Shown here: piece by piece, positions 1 to 8,472 of the stretch
How positions within the stretch are numbered: the first letter of the stretch is position 1
How the letters are laid out: every line of letters begins with the position of its first letter
Assembly: GCA_965230515.1 (NCBI GenBank)
Contig: OZ246007.1
Coordinates: 1,178,001 to 1,242,000, forward strand
Reading direction: 5' to 3'
DNA from: JAJFKB01 sp965230515
GTDB lineage: Bacteria > Pseudomonadota > Gammaproteobacteria > Pseudomonadales > IMCC2047
DNA length: 64,000 bases
The notes under the pieces: model-generated
What the model saw: only the letters and a program-made list of their open reading frames with translations
Told to the model about the DNA's origin: nothing
Databases searched by the model: none
Translations under genes and position numbers: made by a program

Positions 1-203
1 TTGGATACGATCGTAGTACGCGCCGCCGCATAAAACTCACTACGGTTACTTATATCAATAAAATCGAAGCAACGACAGAGGTCGATCAGATTTGCGGAAT
101 TCACCGCCAGGCCAGCGTGATGCAGGGCTCTGAAAAAAAGAACCATCTGGTCCAGCATTAGCTTGCGATACCGGACCTGTTCCTGAGTGGCTAAATTGCT
201 CAC
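1..203 (-). CDS. CoxE-like VWA-domain protein, N-terminus only (runs off the window)
   Basis: Reading the minus strand from a GTG at 201-203 gives an open frame to the window edge. It begins VSNLATQEQVRYRKLM and continues with FFRALHHAGLAV and a later REF-like SEFYAAARTTIV stretch. That pattern is typical of the N-terminal region of CoxE/VWA proteins (FxxALRxAGLPV then a YxALRxTLV helix). A GAGAGG ribosome site lies between this start and the stop of the MoxR gene 12 bases upstream, so the two are co-transcribed. MoxR and VWA partners together mature or activate metalloenzymes; in the cox system CoxD and CoxE insert the Cu/S part of the active site. The VWA (MIDAS) part is outside the window. 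Confidence 0.7.
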   Translation of the reverse strand, partial: MSNLATQEQVRYRKLMLDQMVLFFRALHHAGLAVNSANLIDLCRCFDFIDISNRSEFYAAARTTIVS

Positions 204-215
204 CCGCTTACCTCT

Positions 216-1157
216 CTAATTACCGGGCCCTGAACTATAGCTCGTCGCGCTATCAGACATCAGCGCCTTGTCAACGAGCTGTTTCAGATTAGCTTCCTGT
301 ACCTTCTCCATATCACCCTTGAACTTCAATATACATCCCATCGTCGCATAAACGACATCCGGATCCAGCTCATCCGCACCCAATGAGAGTAAAGCCTGAG
401 CCCAATCAATAGTTTCGGCGATACCGGGTCTTTTATACAAATCTTCCTGGCGAATTATTTCCATAAAACGACAAATCTGCCCCGACAATCGATCCTGAAT
501 ACCCGGAACGCGCGCTGCCACAATGCGCATCTCTTTCTGAAAGCTGGGATAATCGATCCAGTGGTACAGGCAACGGCGTTTCAGCGCATCATGCAACTCA
601 CGGGTCCGGTTGGACGTCAGAATAACCACTGGTCGCTGCTTGGACTTAATGGTGCCGATTTCAGGAATAGTGATCTGAAAGTCTGATAGTACCTCTAACA
701 GAAAAGCCTCGAACTCCTCATCAGAGCGATCTATTTCATCGATCAACAACACAGGAGGCACTCCCCCCTCTGCCTGTATAGCGCTCAACAGAGGCCTTTT
801 CAGCAGGAACTCCTCACTGAAAATGTTACGGCCAATTTGTTCTTTCTCAACACCACGAGCTTCCTGCAGGCGAACTTCAAGCATCTGCCTGGGATAGTTC
901 CATTCATAGAGCGCAGTGTGGGTATCAAGTCCCTCGTAACACTGCAGTCGAATCAATTCTGAGCCCAGCACTTTAGCCATCACTTTCGCAATTTCTGTTT
1001 TACCAACTCCCGGTTCCCCCTCCAGAAAAACCGGTTTTCCCAGCACGGTGGAAAGGTAAACCGTTGTAGCCAGCATTCGATCAGTAATATAGCCCTGATC
1101 AGCGAATTTGTGTTCTATATCCTCAATGGAGTCAAATAACGTGCTACCACGACTCAT
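216..1157 (-). CDS. MoxR/CoxD-type AAA+ ATPase
   Basis: A 313-residue AAA+ ATPase. It has Walker A GEPGVGKTE at residues 47-55, Walker B LLIDE at 137-141 followed by IDRSDEEFEAFLLEVL, and a sensor-1 region TSNRTRE. The order and size match MoxR ATPases of the CoxD branch, which act as chaperones with a VWA partner to mature molybdenum hydroxylases. The start is supported by an AGGTGA box just upstream. It follows the large-subunit gene after a clear terminator (1286-1312), so it probably has its own promoter in 1158-1285 or relies on read-through. The next gene downstream is the CoxE-like partner, as in cox clusters. Assignment to MoxR is firm; the CoxD-like role is inferred from the neighbours. 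Confidence 0.9.
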   Translation of the reverse strand: MSRGSTLFDSIEDIEHKFADQGYITDRMLATTVYLSTVLGKPVFLEGEPGVGKTEIAKVMAKVLGSELIRLQCYEGLDTHTALYEWNYPRQMLEVRLQEARGVEKEQIGRNIFSEEFLLKRPLLSAIQAEGGVPPVLLIDEIDRSDEEFEAFLLEVLSDFQITIPEIGTIKSKQRPVVILTSNRTRELHDALKRRCLYHWIDYPSFQKEMRIVAARVPGIQDRLSGQICRFMEIIRQEDLYKRPGIAETIDWAQALLSLGADELDPDVVYATMGCILKFKGDMEKVQEANLKQLVDKALMSDSATSYSSGPGN

Positions 1158-1285
1158 TCAATCACCTCTTGCTGTTGCAGCGAATCAAGTTTAGCGCTTT
1201 GTTTAACGATAATTATACGTATTTCAAGGCACAGTTGTTAACAAACCCAAGCACTAAATTCTGCCAGGATCTGATAACAACCCTG

Positions 1286-1312
1286 AAAAAAAGGGCGGCC
1301 AAAGCCGCCCTT
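1286..1312 (-). terminator. Rho-independent terminator after the Mo-hydroxylase operon
   Basis: AAGGGCGGC (1291-1299) pairs with GCCGCCCTT (1304-1312) around a four-base loop. On the minus strand the hairpin is followed by a run of T (A at 1286-1292 on plus). It lies 27 bases beyond the stop of the large-subunit gene and so separates the structural genes from moxR/coxE. Confidence 0.9.
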
Positions 1313-1338
1313 TCAATTAAGGTCTCACTTTATTGTTG

Positions 1339-4300
1339 TTATCTGGTGATCACCTCAACAAAACTCGCTTTGTTGGGGTTCTGCCTCGCCTCCAAAAGAA
1401 TACTTGGAGAGTTATGAGACTCATTCAAAATAACACCTTCTTCATAAAGCGCATCCTGAATTGCCGCAGACATGGTGTGCAAAGGTGCACCGCCACCCTC
1501 TCCGCAACCTTTGGCGCCGTTATAACTGAACGGCGAAGGCGTTTCTATTGAGGTACAGCGAATCTCAGGCATATTCATGGAGGTCATTGGCGCATAATCA
1601 GTAAAGGTACCGGTGATCATATTGCCACCATCGTCAAACTGGAAAGCTTCCTGCATTGCAGCACCGATACCATGACAGGTTGCACCGTGTACCTGACCTT
1701 CAACAATCTTGGGATTGATGGCTACACCGCAGTCATCAACCACCACATAGTCGAGAATTTTTGGCTGACTGGTCACTTTATCCACCTCTACCACCGCCAG
1801 ATGGATCTGCGCTGAGTAAGTCAGGGTTTGGTTACCATAGCGCTTCTCCGCGTCCGGCAGCTCAAAAGGAGGACGGTAGACATGCTGTACATTCAGATCA
1901 ATGTCCCGTAACTCTTCCGGTAACCGCGCATTATTGGAGTTCACCAGATTAGACAACATCCAGAAGTTGATCGCCTGCGCCGGTGAACCCTTGACCCGAA
2001 CTTCCGGGCCCATTTCTCCCACGCCCAGTTCCAGATCCTCTTCACTCGCTTCAAGTGCAAAGGCTGCCAGACGAATCAACTCACCTCTCAGTTTTTCTGC
2101 CGCTCCGTGTACCGCTGACAAGCCGGTAACTACGAACTGACTGGCGATAGTACCTGACAGGCCGGAGAAAGTGTTCCAGCTGGAATCAAAACCCGGTTTG
2201 ACTGTGACCATATCCGGGCTGATACCCAGATCATCAGCAATCACCTGCGCGGCTACGGTTTCGTGTCCCTGCCCCTGAGGTACAGAACCCATCATCGCAA
2301 CCACAGAGCCGTCCAGACCAATTTTGATACGGGCAGCTTCCGCGTTACCGGAAAAGACCGACTCCGGATTAATATAGACCGACTGTCCAAAGTTGTTGGT
2401 TCCGGAATCCACTGTAGAACCGATACCGATTCCGATCAAACGTCCTTCCGCTCGCGCCTCTGCCTGCTTTTGCTTCCATTGGTCGTAACCAATCAACTCC
2501 TTCGCTTTGCTCAGCATCTGCGGGTAGTCACCGGAATCATATATATTGCCGTTTGGCGTGGTATAGGGGAACTGCTCCGGCTGGATGTAGTTACGCATGC
2601 GCATCTCATCCGCTGGAATATTCAATTCATGGGCACAGATATCGATCACCCGCTCCATAAACCACAAATGCTGTAGCCGGGAATAACCGCGGTTCGGTGT
2701 ACAGGGCGGTTTGTTGGCCGTGACCTGGGTAAAGTCAATATTGAGGTTACGAATCTTATACATGGCACAGTATACTTGTGACCAGATAGACGCTCCCAGG
2801 GGTTCATAACGAGTATAAGCGCCACAGTCATCAAGATGTTTAGATCGAAGACCAATCAGCACGCCATCCTTATCCAGCGCCACTTCCGTATCCAGGAAAG
2901 TACGCTCACCACCATGAAATGACTGGAGGTTTTCACTGCGGGTTTCCACCCACTTAACCGCTCGGCCACCCAAATTACGGGAGGCTACTGCTGTCAGTCC
3001 CACGAATGGGAATGTGACTGTTTTTGTACCGAAGTTGCCACCCACGTCAATACTGCGGGAACGAATCTGTTCCGTGCTGATACCCAAATATGGTGCTATC
3101 ATTTGTGACGCAATGGCCGGCAATCCAGTATTGGAGAGCACATCCATTTCACCCTGACGCGACCAGCTGACCACAGCACCTGCTGTTTCTATCGGGGTAC
3201 TGGAGAAACGGTGGAAATGCAAACGGCCGATTTTGATGACATGAGCGGCTTCCGCAAATGCCTGATCGACATCACCATGATTCCAGGTGCCATTAAAGAT
3301 TACATTGGTGCCGACCTCGTCGTGAAGGATCGTTTCATCTTTTAACGCGTCTTCCGAATCAACCACTGCCGGAATAGCTTCGTAGGTCACTTCAATCAGC
3401 TCTGCTGCGTCTTCCACTTCACGGGCTGACTTGGCAACAACCATGACTACAGGTTCGCCCTGATAACGCACGCGATCAACTGCAATACCATAGTCCACCA
3501 GTTGATTGCCGGGTGCTGCACCAACCTGCATAAACGGGTCGGTCTGCTCAGCGACCTGCTTTCCGGTCATGATCAACACCACACCAGGCAGTTCTTCAGC
3601 GGCCGATACATCAATAGCTCCCACATTTGCATGGGAATAGGGCGATCTCACAAAACCCATATGCAGCATGTCCGTAGACTGATCGTCATCGACATAAAAA
3701 CCACGCCCACGCACCAGACGAGCATCCTCTTTTCGTCTTAATGCCTGGCCTACCCAGTCCTTCTCATCCGAGCCATCAACATTGATGCTATGGGCCATCG
3801 GAGTTAACGGAATCTGGGTGTCCTTCAGCGGTGGCACTTCCTGTTTGGGCTTGGCCACTTCAACTTCCGGCTCATCGGCAGCACCCTCATCGGCGGCGCC
3901 GCCACCAAACAACCCTTTAAAGAAGTTAATAATGCCGGTAAATATATTTTCCGGTGGTTTGGCCTGCTTCTCGGCAACCACCTGTTCAAAGTGCTCGCGA
4001 CTGCTCAATGCATCCTGCAGGCTTTGAATCACTTTATTGATCTCTTTCTCTGCATAGCCGCGCATACCGCCGCCTGCCAGTGAGAGAATTTTACCAAAAA
4101 TCTGTGATGTACCCTGCCACTTGATCAAGGTTCCGCCGCCAGGTGCATCCTCAAGATCAAACGAGGCGATCGTATTATAGGCCCCGCCCATCACATTACC
4201 TTTACAAACATAACTGGCGCGTAAAGGCGCTACGCACTCATCAAGCACCATCTCTGTGGTTGCGATTCCGTGTACTTTACCAATACCGACTTTAACTTTA

Positions 4301-4449
4301 ACGATGGAGGTATTTTCTTCACCCTCCTTCATTTTCATGCTGTGGAAAGTCGGAAAAATAGGCGCGAACTTTTGTACATCACTCAGCAACTCAAAAGTTT
4401 CATCTCTTGGAATGGCTACTTCGAATTCGCCATCAAATGACATTTCCAT
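1339..4449 (-). CDS. CoxG domain fused to molybdopterin-binding large subunit (CoxL-like)
   Basis: A 1036-residue fusion. Residues 1-150 are a CoxG/SRPBCC domain (FDGEFEVAIPRDETFELL, then the KWQGTSQIFGKI region). A lysine-, glutamate- and proline-rich linker follows, with a possible amphipathic helix around 168-182 (IFTGIINFFKGLFGG). From about 231 to the end it is an aldehyde-oxidase/xanthine-dehydrogenase large subunit, with GGNFGTK at 470-476, GQGHET at 726-731 and the catalytic-Glu motif GEGG at 983-986 (E984). The substrate-loop region reads PNRGYSR (585-591) and not the AYxCSFR of form I CO dehydrogenase. The substrate is therefore unlikely to be CO and is unknown. Family large subunits are usually about 770-810 residues, so the extra 230 are the fusion. 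A GGGAGG box supports the start. The gene lies 3 bases after the 2Fe-2S subunit gene. Confidence 0.9.
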   Translation of the reverse strand: MEMSFDGEFEVAIPRDETFELLSDVQKFAPIFPTFHSMKMKEGEENTSIVKVKVGIGKVHGIATTEMVLDECVAPLRASYVCKGNVMGGAYNTIASFDLEDAPGGGTLIKWQGTSQIFGKILSLAGGGMRGYAEKEINKVIQSLQDALSSREHFEQVVAEKQAKPPENIFTGIINFFKGLFGGGAADEGAADEPEVEVAKPKQEVPPLKDTQIPLTPMAHSINVDGSDEKDWVGQALRRKEDARLVRGRGFYVDDDQSTDMLHMGFVRSPYSHANVGAIDVSAAEELPGVVLIMTGKQVAEQTDPFMQVGAAPGNQLVDYGIAVDRVRYQGEPVVMVVAKSAREVEDAAELIEVTYEAIPAVVDSEDALKDETILHDEVGTNVIFNGTWNHGDVDQAFAEAAHVIKIGRLHFHRFSSTPIETAGAVVSWSRQGEMDVLSNTGLPAIASQMIAPYLGISTEQIRSRSIDVGGNFGTKTVTFPFVGLTAVASRNLGGRAVKWVETRSENLQSFHGGERTFLDTEVALDKDGVLIGLRSKHLDDCGAYTRYEPLGASIWSQVYCAMYKIRNLNIDFTQVTANKPPCTPNRGYSRLQHLWFMERVIDICAHELNIPADEMRMRNYIQPEQFPYTTPNGNIYDSGDYPQMLSKAKELIGYDQWKQKQAEARAEGRLIGIGIGSTVDSGTNNFGQSVYINPESVFSGNAEAARIKIGLDGSVVAMMGSVPQGQGHETVAAQVIADDLGISPDMVTVKPGFDSSWNTFSGLSGTIASQFVVTGLSAVHGAAEKLRGELIRLAAFALEASEEDLELGVGEMGPEVRVKGSPAQAINFWMLSNLVNSNNARLPEELRDIDLNVQHVYRPPFELPDAEKRYGNQTLTYSAQIHLAVVEVDKVTSQPKILDYVVVDDCGVAINPKIVEGQVHGATCHGIGAAMQEAFQFDDGGNMITGTFTDYAPMTSMNMPEIRCTSIETPSPFSYNGAKGCGEGGGAPLHTMSAAIQDALYEEGVILNESHNSPSILLEARQNPNKASFVEVITR

Positions 4450-4452
4450 GCG

Positions 4453-4941
4453 TTAGCCCTCCCGAACCTGTTTCGCCGCTGCATCTACGGCTTTGACAAT
4501 ATTTTGATAACCGGTACAACGACAAACATTTCCGGCTATCCCTTTACAAATCTCATCACGATTGGGCGACGCGTTTTCCTCCAGCAGACTGTAACTGGAC
4601 ATCAGCATACCCGGTGTGCAATAACCGCACTGCAACCCGTGGTGCTCAGAAAAAGCCGTTTGCAGCGGGTGCAACTGACCATCTTTTTCCAGCCCTTCAA
4701 CGGTCATAATTTCACAACCGTCAGCCTGAACGGCCAATGCGGTACAGGATTTAATCGGCTTACCATCGAGCAGCAAAGTACAGGCACCGCAATAGCTGGT
4801 ATCACAACCAATATGTGTACCCGTCAAGCCAAGCTCTTCGCGCACAAACTCAACCAGCAGCATGCGCGGCTCAATCTCGCGACGATATTTATTACCATTA
4901 ACGGTTACTTCGACGGTAACCGGCTGAACAGAACTAGGCAT
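4453..4941 (-). CDS. 2Fe-2S small subunit of a molybdenum hydroxylase (CoxS-like)
   Basis: A 162-residue protein with the two clusters of this family. A plant-ferredoxin-type cluster is ligated by Cys46, Cys51, Cys54 and Cys66 (GCDTSYCGAC). A C-terminal all-helical cluster is ligated by Cys105, Cys108, Cys140 and Cys142 (QCGYCTPGM and CRCTGY). It passes electrons from the molybdenum site in the large subunit to FAD in the medium subunit. It overlaps the medium-subunit gene by 8 bases and has a GGGAGG box before its ATG. The length is normal for the family and all ligands are present, so it should be functional. Confidence 0.94.
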   Translation of the reverse strand: MPSSVQPVTVEVTVNGNKYRREIEPRMLLVEFVREELGLTGTHIGCDTSYCGACTLLLDGKPIKSCTALAVQADGCEIMTVEGLEKDGQLHPLQTAFSEHHGLQCGYCTPGMLMSSYSLLEENASPNRDEICKGIAGNVCRCTGYQNIVKAVDAAAKQVREG

Positions 4942-5827
4942 AACGATGTCCTCCCTTAATTTCTTCGCCCTTGCTACGGGCCAGTGCTCTTTCTATTGCC
5001 TCGACCACAATCGAGCGCAACATGGCACGTTTGAATTCTTCAGAACCTCTGGCATCAGCCGGCGGTTCTGATGCCGCGACGATCATTTCAGCCGCTTTCT
5101 CCATATTCTCCCGGGTCAATGCCTGACCGCGCAAAAGGTTCTCCGCCTCTTCGCATACCACGGCTTTGGAAGCAGACGCACCCAACGCCATGCTAATATC
5201 CTTACAGGCATCGCCATCCATCGTAAGTTGAACAGCCGCAGTACTGGTGGGGTAAGCAGGAGCGGCACGTTTAAACGCAAGATAAGCACCACCGCTATTC
5301 GCCGGCGGCACCTTGATCTGAACTTCAGTCACCAGCTCACCGTCTTTAAGATCCGCTGTGTAGGAATCGATAATGAAATCTGCAATCGCTACTTTTCGCT
5401 CACCCTCAGGCCCGGTACACACCACTGTGGTATCCAGAGTTCGCAGCCCTGTTGGCCAGTCACCACTAGGGTCCGCCACACTCAAACCACCACCGATGGT
5501 TCCCCGGTTTCGAACCTGTTTATCTGCAATACCACCGCCACAGTCTTTTAGCAAAGGAATCGTTGCTGCCACACTCGAAGCTGCTATATCAGCGTGGGTC
5601 GCCAAAGCGCCGATATAAACCGTATCGCCTCTTTGCTCAATATGGGAAAGGCCCGGCAAGCGCCCAATATCGATCAGATAGGACATATCTCCTAAACGCA
5701 TTTTTAACATGGGAAGCAAAGTCTGCCCCCCGGCCAGGACCTTGGCATCATCACCAAACTTATTCAGGAGCTTAATGGCCTCCTGCAATGAGTCTGGTCG
5801 GTAGTATTGAAAGGGTGCAGGGTACAT
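4934..5827 (-). CDS. FAD-binding medium subunit of a molybdenum hydroxylase (CoxM-like)
   Basis: A 297-residue protein starting YPAPFQYYRP, typical of CoxM-type subunits. The two FAD-pyrophosphate motifs are AGGQTL (32-37) and TIGGG (110-114), with the C-terminal CO-dehydrogenase flavoprotein domain after about 180. It is first in the operon, medium-small-large, which is the cox order. A GAGGAA box precedes the ATG. The operon promoter must lie in 5828-6067, where an 18-base palindrome is found. It forms the heterotrimeric hydroxylase with the next two gene products. Confidence 0.93.
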   Translation of the reverse strand: MYPAPFQYYRPDSLQEAIKLLNKFGDDAKVLAGGQTLLPMLKMRLGDMSYLIDIGRLPGLSHIEQRGDTVYIGALATHADIAASSVAATIPLLKDCGGGIADKQVRNRGTIGGGLSVADPSGDWPTGLRTLDTTVVCTGPEGERKVAIADFIIDSYTADLKDGELVTEVQIKVPPANSGGAYLAFKRAAPAYPTSTAAVQLTMDGDACKDISMALGASASKAVVCEEAENLLRGQALTRENMEKAAEMIVAASEPPADARGSEEFKRAMLRSIVVEAIERALARSKGEEIKGGHRYA

Positions 5828-5993
5828 GCTTTTTCCTCGTTATTTACGCTGGTTACCGCTGTTACGAAAAAGATTGCCTTTAAACCTAAAGGTGCAATCT
5901 ACGATTCTATGCTTACCGGTGTCAATCGCTATGCAAATCACGAACTCACTGGCAAAATCACGCAATATTTTTGTGGAATTAAACCGGGTTTTG

Positions 5994-6011
5994 CGGTTTA
6001 TCAATAAACCG
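5994..6011. promoter_or_regulatory. 18-base palindrome upstream of the Mo-hydroxylase operon
   Basis: CGGTTTAT (5994-6001) and ATAAACCG (6004-6011) form perfect 8-base arms separated by CA. A further half-like AAACCG lies at 5981-5986. The site is between the AraC regulator gene and the operon it precedes. No T run follows, which argues against a terminator. An operator is possible, but the element could also be a hairpin at the end of the AraC transcript. Confidence 0.4.
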
Positions 6012-6067
6012 TTCATATGCAGGCGGCTGATAAAAGCACCCAAAGAAGGTAAACGAAAGATAGCGTG

Positions 6068-7078
6068 CTACCGATCAGACACCGCTCGTTTTAGTGTTTC
6101 AGATGGCGTTTCCCCATATTTTTCACGGTACTGGCTGGCAAACCAGCCAAGCTGTTTAAACCCGCAAGCCATCGCGATGGAAGTGACCGACGTTTGCGGA
6201 CAACCGCAGAGCAGTTCATCTCTGACTTGCTTTAAACGCACCTCTTTTAAATACTGCATCGGAGTAATACCCCGTGCTTTCTTGAATCCGTACTGCAGGC
6301 TTCGAGAACTGACACCAGTGATTTGGGCAAGCGTGTCCATAGTGACCGACTCACTATAGTATTCCTGAAGATAGTCCTCCGCCCGTTTAATATACCAGGG
6401 CGCCAGTTGAAAATGCTTGGGCGCGGCCAGCAACTCTGTATAGTTATGTCTCTGGCAGCGCAAAATATTCTGAATCAAAAGCTGCTCTAAGGGCTCATAA
6501 ATCAATTGCTGCGGCGTATCAGGATCTGCGTTGCGCAGTTCCTCCATTACATAATTGACAGTTCGCCACCAGGATGCCCCCATACTGCTGCTGATATCCA
6601 TCATAGAATCGAAATGGATGGGACTGGTCGGCGTCACGCCCTTAAGCTTGGCCACATGTTGCAGCAGCACTTGCGGATCAAATTTAACAACCAGCTGTCG
6701 GTAGCCATTACGCATCGTCTTCTGAAACCCGACACCGGCATTCTGAACAACAGCACAACCCGGTTCACAACTTATCCTGGTGGTTCCGCTCTTCACCTCC
6801 AGCTGCCCGGACACCGGCATCAGCACATAAATAGCGGAGCCTTCTCCCACCGTTGCCACCACATCGGAACCGTACTCAACCAGACTGAAGTTGACTGAAT
6901 TCAATGAGGCAACATGCAAACTGATATCGACTTCGTGTTGCGCCCCGATCGGTTCCAGTTGATGCGAATCATACGCGCTGGAAATGGAAGTACGTGCTTC
7001 ATCAAGATTACGGCTGCGGAACCAAAGATATTGGTCCGGGAAAAATTGCTGTATCTGTCTTTCTGGAAGCTGCTGCAT
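6068..7078 (-). CDS. AraC-family transcriptional regulator
   Basis: A 336-residue regulator. The N-terminal part (about 30-190) resembles the AraC-binding-like/cupin sensing domain (AIYVLMPVSGQLEV, GCAVVQNAGVGFQ). The C-terminal 100 residues are a double helix-turn-helix (VTMDTLAQITGVSSRSLQ, then TSVTSIAMACGFKQLGWFASQYREKYGETP). It lies 240 bases upstream of, and in the same direction as, the molybdenum hydroxylase operon, so it is the likely local activator. The inducer is unknown. The family call is sound; the target is inferred from position. Confidence 0.9.
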   Translation of the reverse strand: MQQLPERQIQQFFPDQYLWFRSRNLDEARTSISSAYDSHQLEPIGAQHEVDISLHVASLNSVNFSLVEYGSDVVATVGEGSAIYVLMPVSGQLEVKSGTTRISCEPGCAVVQNAGVGFQKTMRNGYRQLVVKFDPQVLLQHVAKLKGVTPTSPIHFDSMMDISSSMGASWWRTVNYVMEELRNADPDTPQQLIYEPLEQLLIQNILRCQRHNYTELLAAPKHFQLAPWYIKRAEDYLQEYYSESVTMDTLAQITGVSSRSLQYGFKKARGITPMQYLKEVRLKQVRDELLCGCPQTSVTSIAMACGFKQLGWFASQYREKYGETPSETLKRAVSDR

Positions 7079-7460
7079 AAGCGCTATTTAAAACCGGATA
7101 TTGAATATGGCCGTCAGGTATTGGAACGCATCAGGAAAAACCTGCACCAAGACTATAACGAAACGACAATTCTAGCAAATAACTACTGCTCCTAGAATCA
7201 CTTAACCGGCATTAACTCTGATCTCACAACGCAACCCTTCAACAGTCAGCCTGAAAACAGACACTCAATGCCTGCAACTTTCGAGAAAAACACTATTCGT
7301 GTTTGTTTTCAGGCTTCACATGGCTCTCTGCCATTTTATTATTATATGGTTCAGAATCAATGTGTTAACGATGCTCGACGGTTCAGTGAGCGAACCACCT
7401 CAAGTAGTACGGGTGAGGCACGCTCGCGCGATATACAACTTTTATGGCACAAAATAGTCG
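7079..7460. other. Intergenic region upstream of the AraC gene
   Basis: About 380 bases with several stops in all frames and no convincing gene, repeat or hairpin. It must hold the promoter of the AraC gene (minus strand), but I see no clear -35/-10 pair. Confidence 0.5.
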
Positions 7461-7766
7461 ATGTCAGATACCATCATTCAAGTTAAGACAGCACATATTA
7501 AAATGGGTCCTACAGGATTTATTGCATGCGCTGGAGATTTTTTGAATGCTTACAGGAGCTTTGAAACAGGCAACCTTTTTTCACTTGCAAGATATCACCT
7601 GGTTTGTCGTTCTGTTGAATTATCGTTAAAGTCATATTTACTGCTTAAGAACGTACCAATCAAAAAGGTAAAATATAAACTCCGTTCACTATGGATAGAA
7701 AAGGGTAGAACCATTGCAGAAGGAATCCGAGACCATGAACAAAAAGAAAATCGAATTTTTCTTTGA
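7461..7766 (+). pseudogene. Remnant of a HEPN-like protein gene, truncated at its 3' end
   Basis: A 101-residue open frame whose first 65-70 residues look like a real protein: FLNAYRSFETGNLFSLARY followed by LVCRSVELSLKSYLLLKN. This resembles the start of HEPN-type proteins (FLxAxxxF, YLVCRSxELxLKAFLLxKG). After KKVK the sequence becomes low-quality and runs 32 bases into the next gene, so the rest of the protein is missing. An internal ATG at about 7504 is an alternative start. It is probably a decayed accessory gene; recognition is from pattern only. Confidence 0.45.
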
Positions 7767-8328
7767 TCTGGGCAGCCCCTATAGTTATTTGGCATCCACT
7801 CAGCTTGAGAGCTTTGAAGAGAAAAATAACGTAGTGTTTGAATGGTGCCCCATACTGCTGGGCGGGCTGTTTAAAGCAGTCGATAATCAATCACCTTTTT
7901 ACGTGGTCTCAAAAGGCAAAAAGAGCTATTTGCTAAACGACCTGCAAGCCTGGGCCTCGCTTTACGGTGTTCCGTTTAAACTACCATCACAGTTCCCGCC
8001 CAATACACTCAAAGCTATGCGCGGCGCTATAGCGGCCGACCGTAGCGGGCAATTAAAGCCTTATGCGAAGGCTATGTTCAATGCGTTTTTTGTTGATGAC
8101 CGCAATATTTCAGAACCAAACACCATACTGGAAATTGCAAAGGAAATTGGAATGGATGTGACGGAATTCTCCTTAGCTATTGATAACGTGGATGTGAAAC
8201 AGGCATTAATATCCGCCACTGAAGAGGTAGCTAACCGGGGCGCGTTCGGAGTACCCGCCTTCTTCTATCAAGACCAAATGTTTTTTGGCAATGATCGACT
8301 GTGTCTTCTGGAGCATTCAATTGACTAG
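7735..8328 (+). CDS. DsbA-fold/kappa-GST family, 2-hydroxychromene-2-carboxylate isomerase-like
   Basis: Starting at the ATG at 7735, with an AGAAGGAA box 9 bases upstream, the protein is 197 residues. An in-frame TTG at 7714 is a less likely start. The N-terminus KIEFFFDLGSPYSYLA carries the conserved serine-containing SPYSY motif of HCCA isomerases and kappa glutathione transferases in place of the CxxC of DsbA. The C-terminal RGAFGVPAFFYQDQMFFGNDRL is the cis-Pro loop and end of the thioredoxin fold. The helical insert lies between. Members use glutathione to isomerise aromatic degradation intermediates or to conjugate electrophiles. The gene stands alone, convergent with the OsmC/LLM operon. 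Confidence 0.85.
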   Translation: MNKKKIEFFFDLGSPYSYLASTQLESFEEKNNVVFEWCPILLGGLFKAVDNQSPFYVVSKGKKSYLLNDLQAWASLYGVPFKLPSQFPPNTLKAMRGAIAADRSGQLKPYAKAMFNAFFVDDRNISEPNTILEIAKEIGMDVTEFSLAIDNVDVKQALISATEEVANRGAFGVPAFFYQDQMFFGNDRLCLLEHSID

Positions 8329-8472
8329 ACGGTAGAATAGACAGTGATGAAGCTTTCGCGACACCTCTGTGGGAGAAGTGCTGCACCCTTAAGACAGGGC
8401 CATTCGGGAAGCTACTATATTTATCAAAAATCTTGCCAATCCCTTTCAAAAAACAGTGCGCCACATCAGGCG

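Noticed and set aside
2263..2676. Open frame on the plus strand inside the CoxGL gene, as with many others opposite real genes
   Set aside because: It lies wholly opposite a conserved gene, shows no protein-like pattern or ribosome site, and is a by-product of codon bias.
1339..5827. Calling the molybdenum hydroxylase an aerobic CO dehydrogenase
   Set aside because: The AYxCSFR active-site motif of form I CoxL is absent; the cox-type order alone does not prove CO as substrate.
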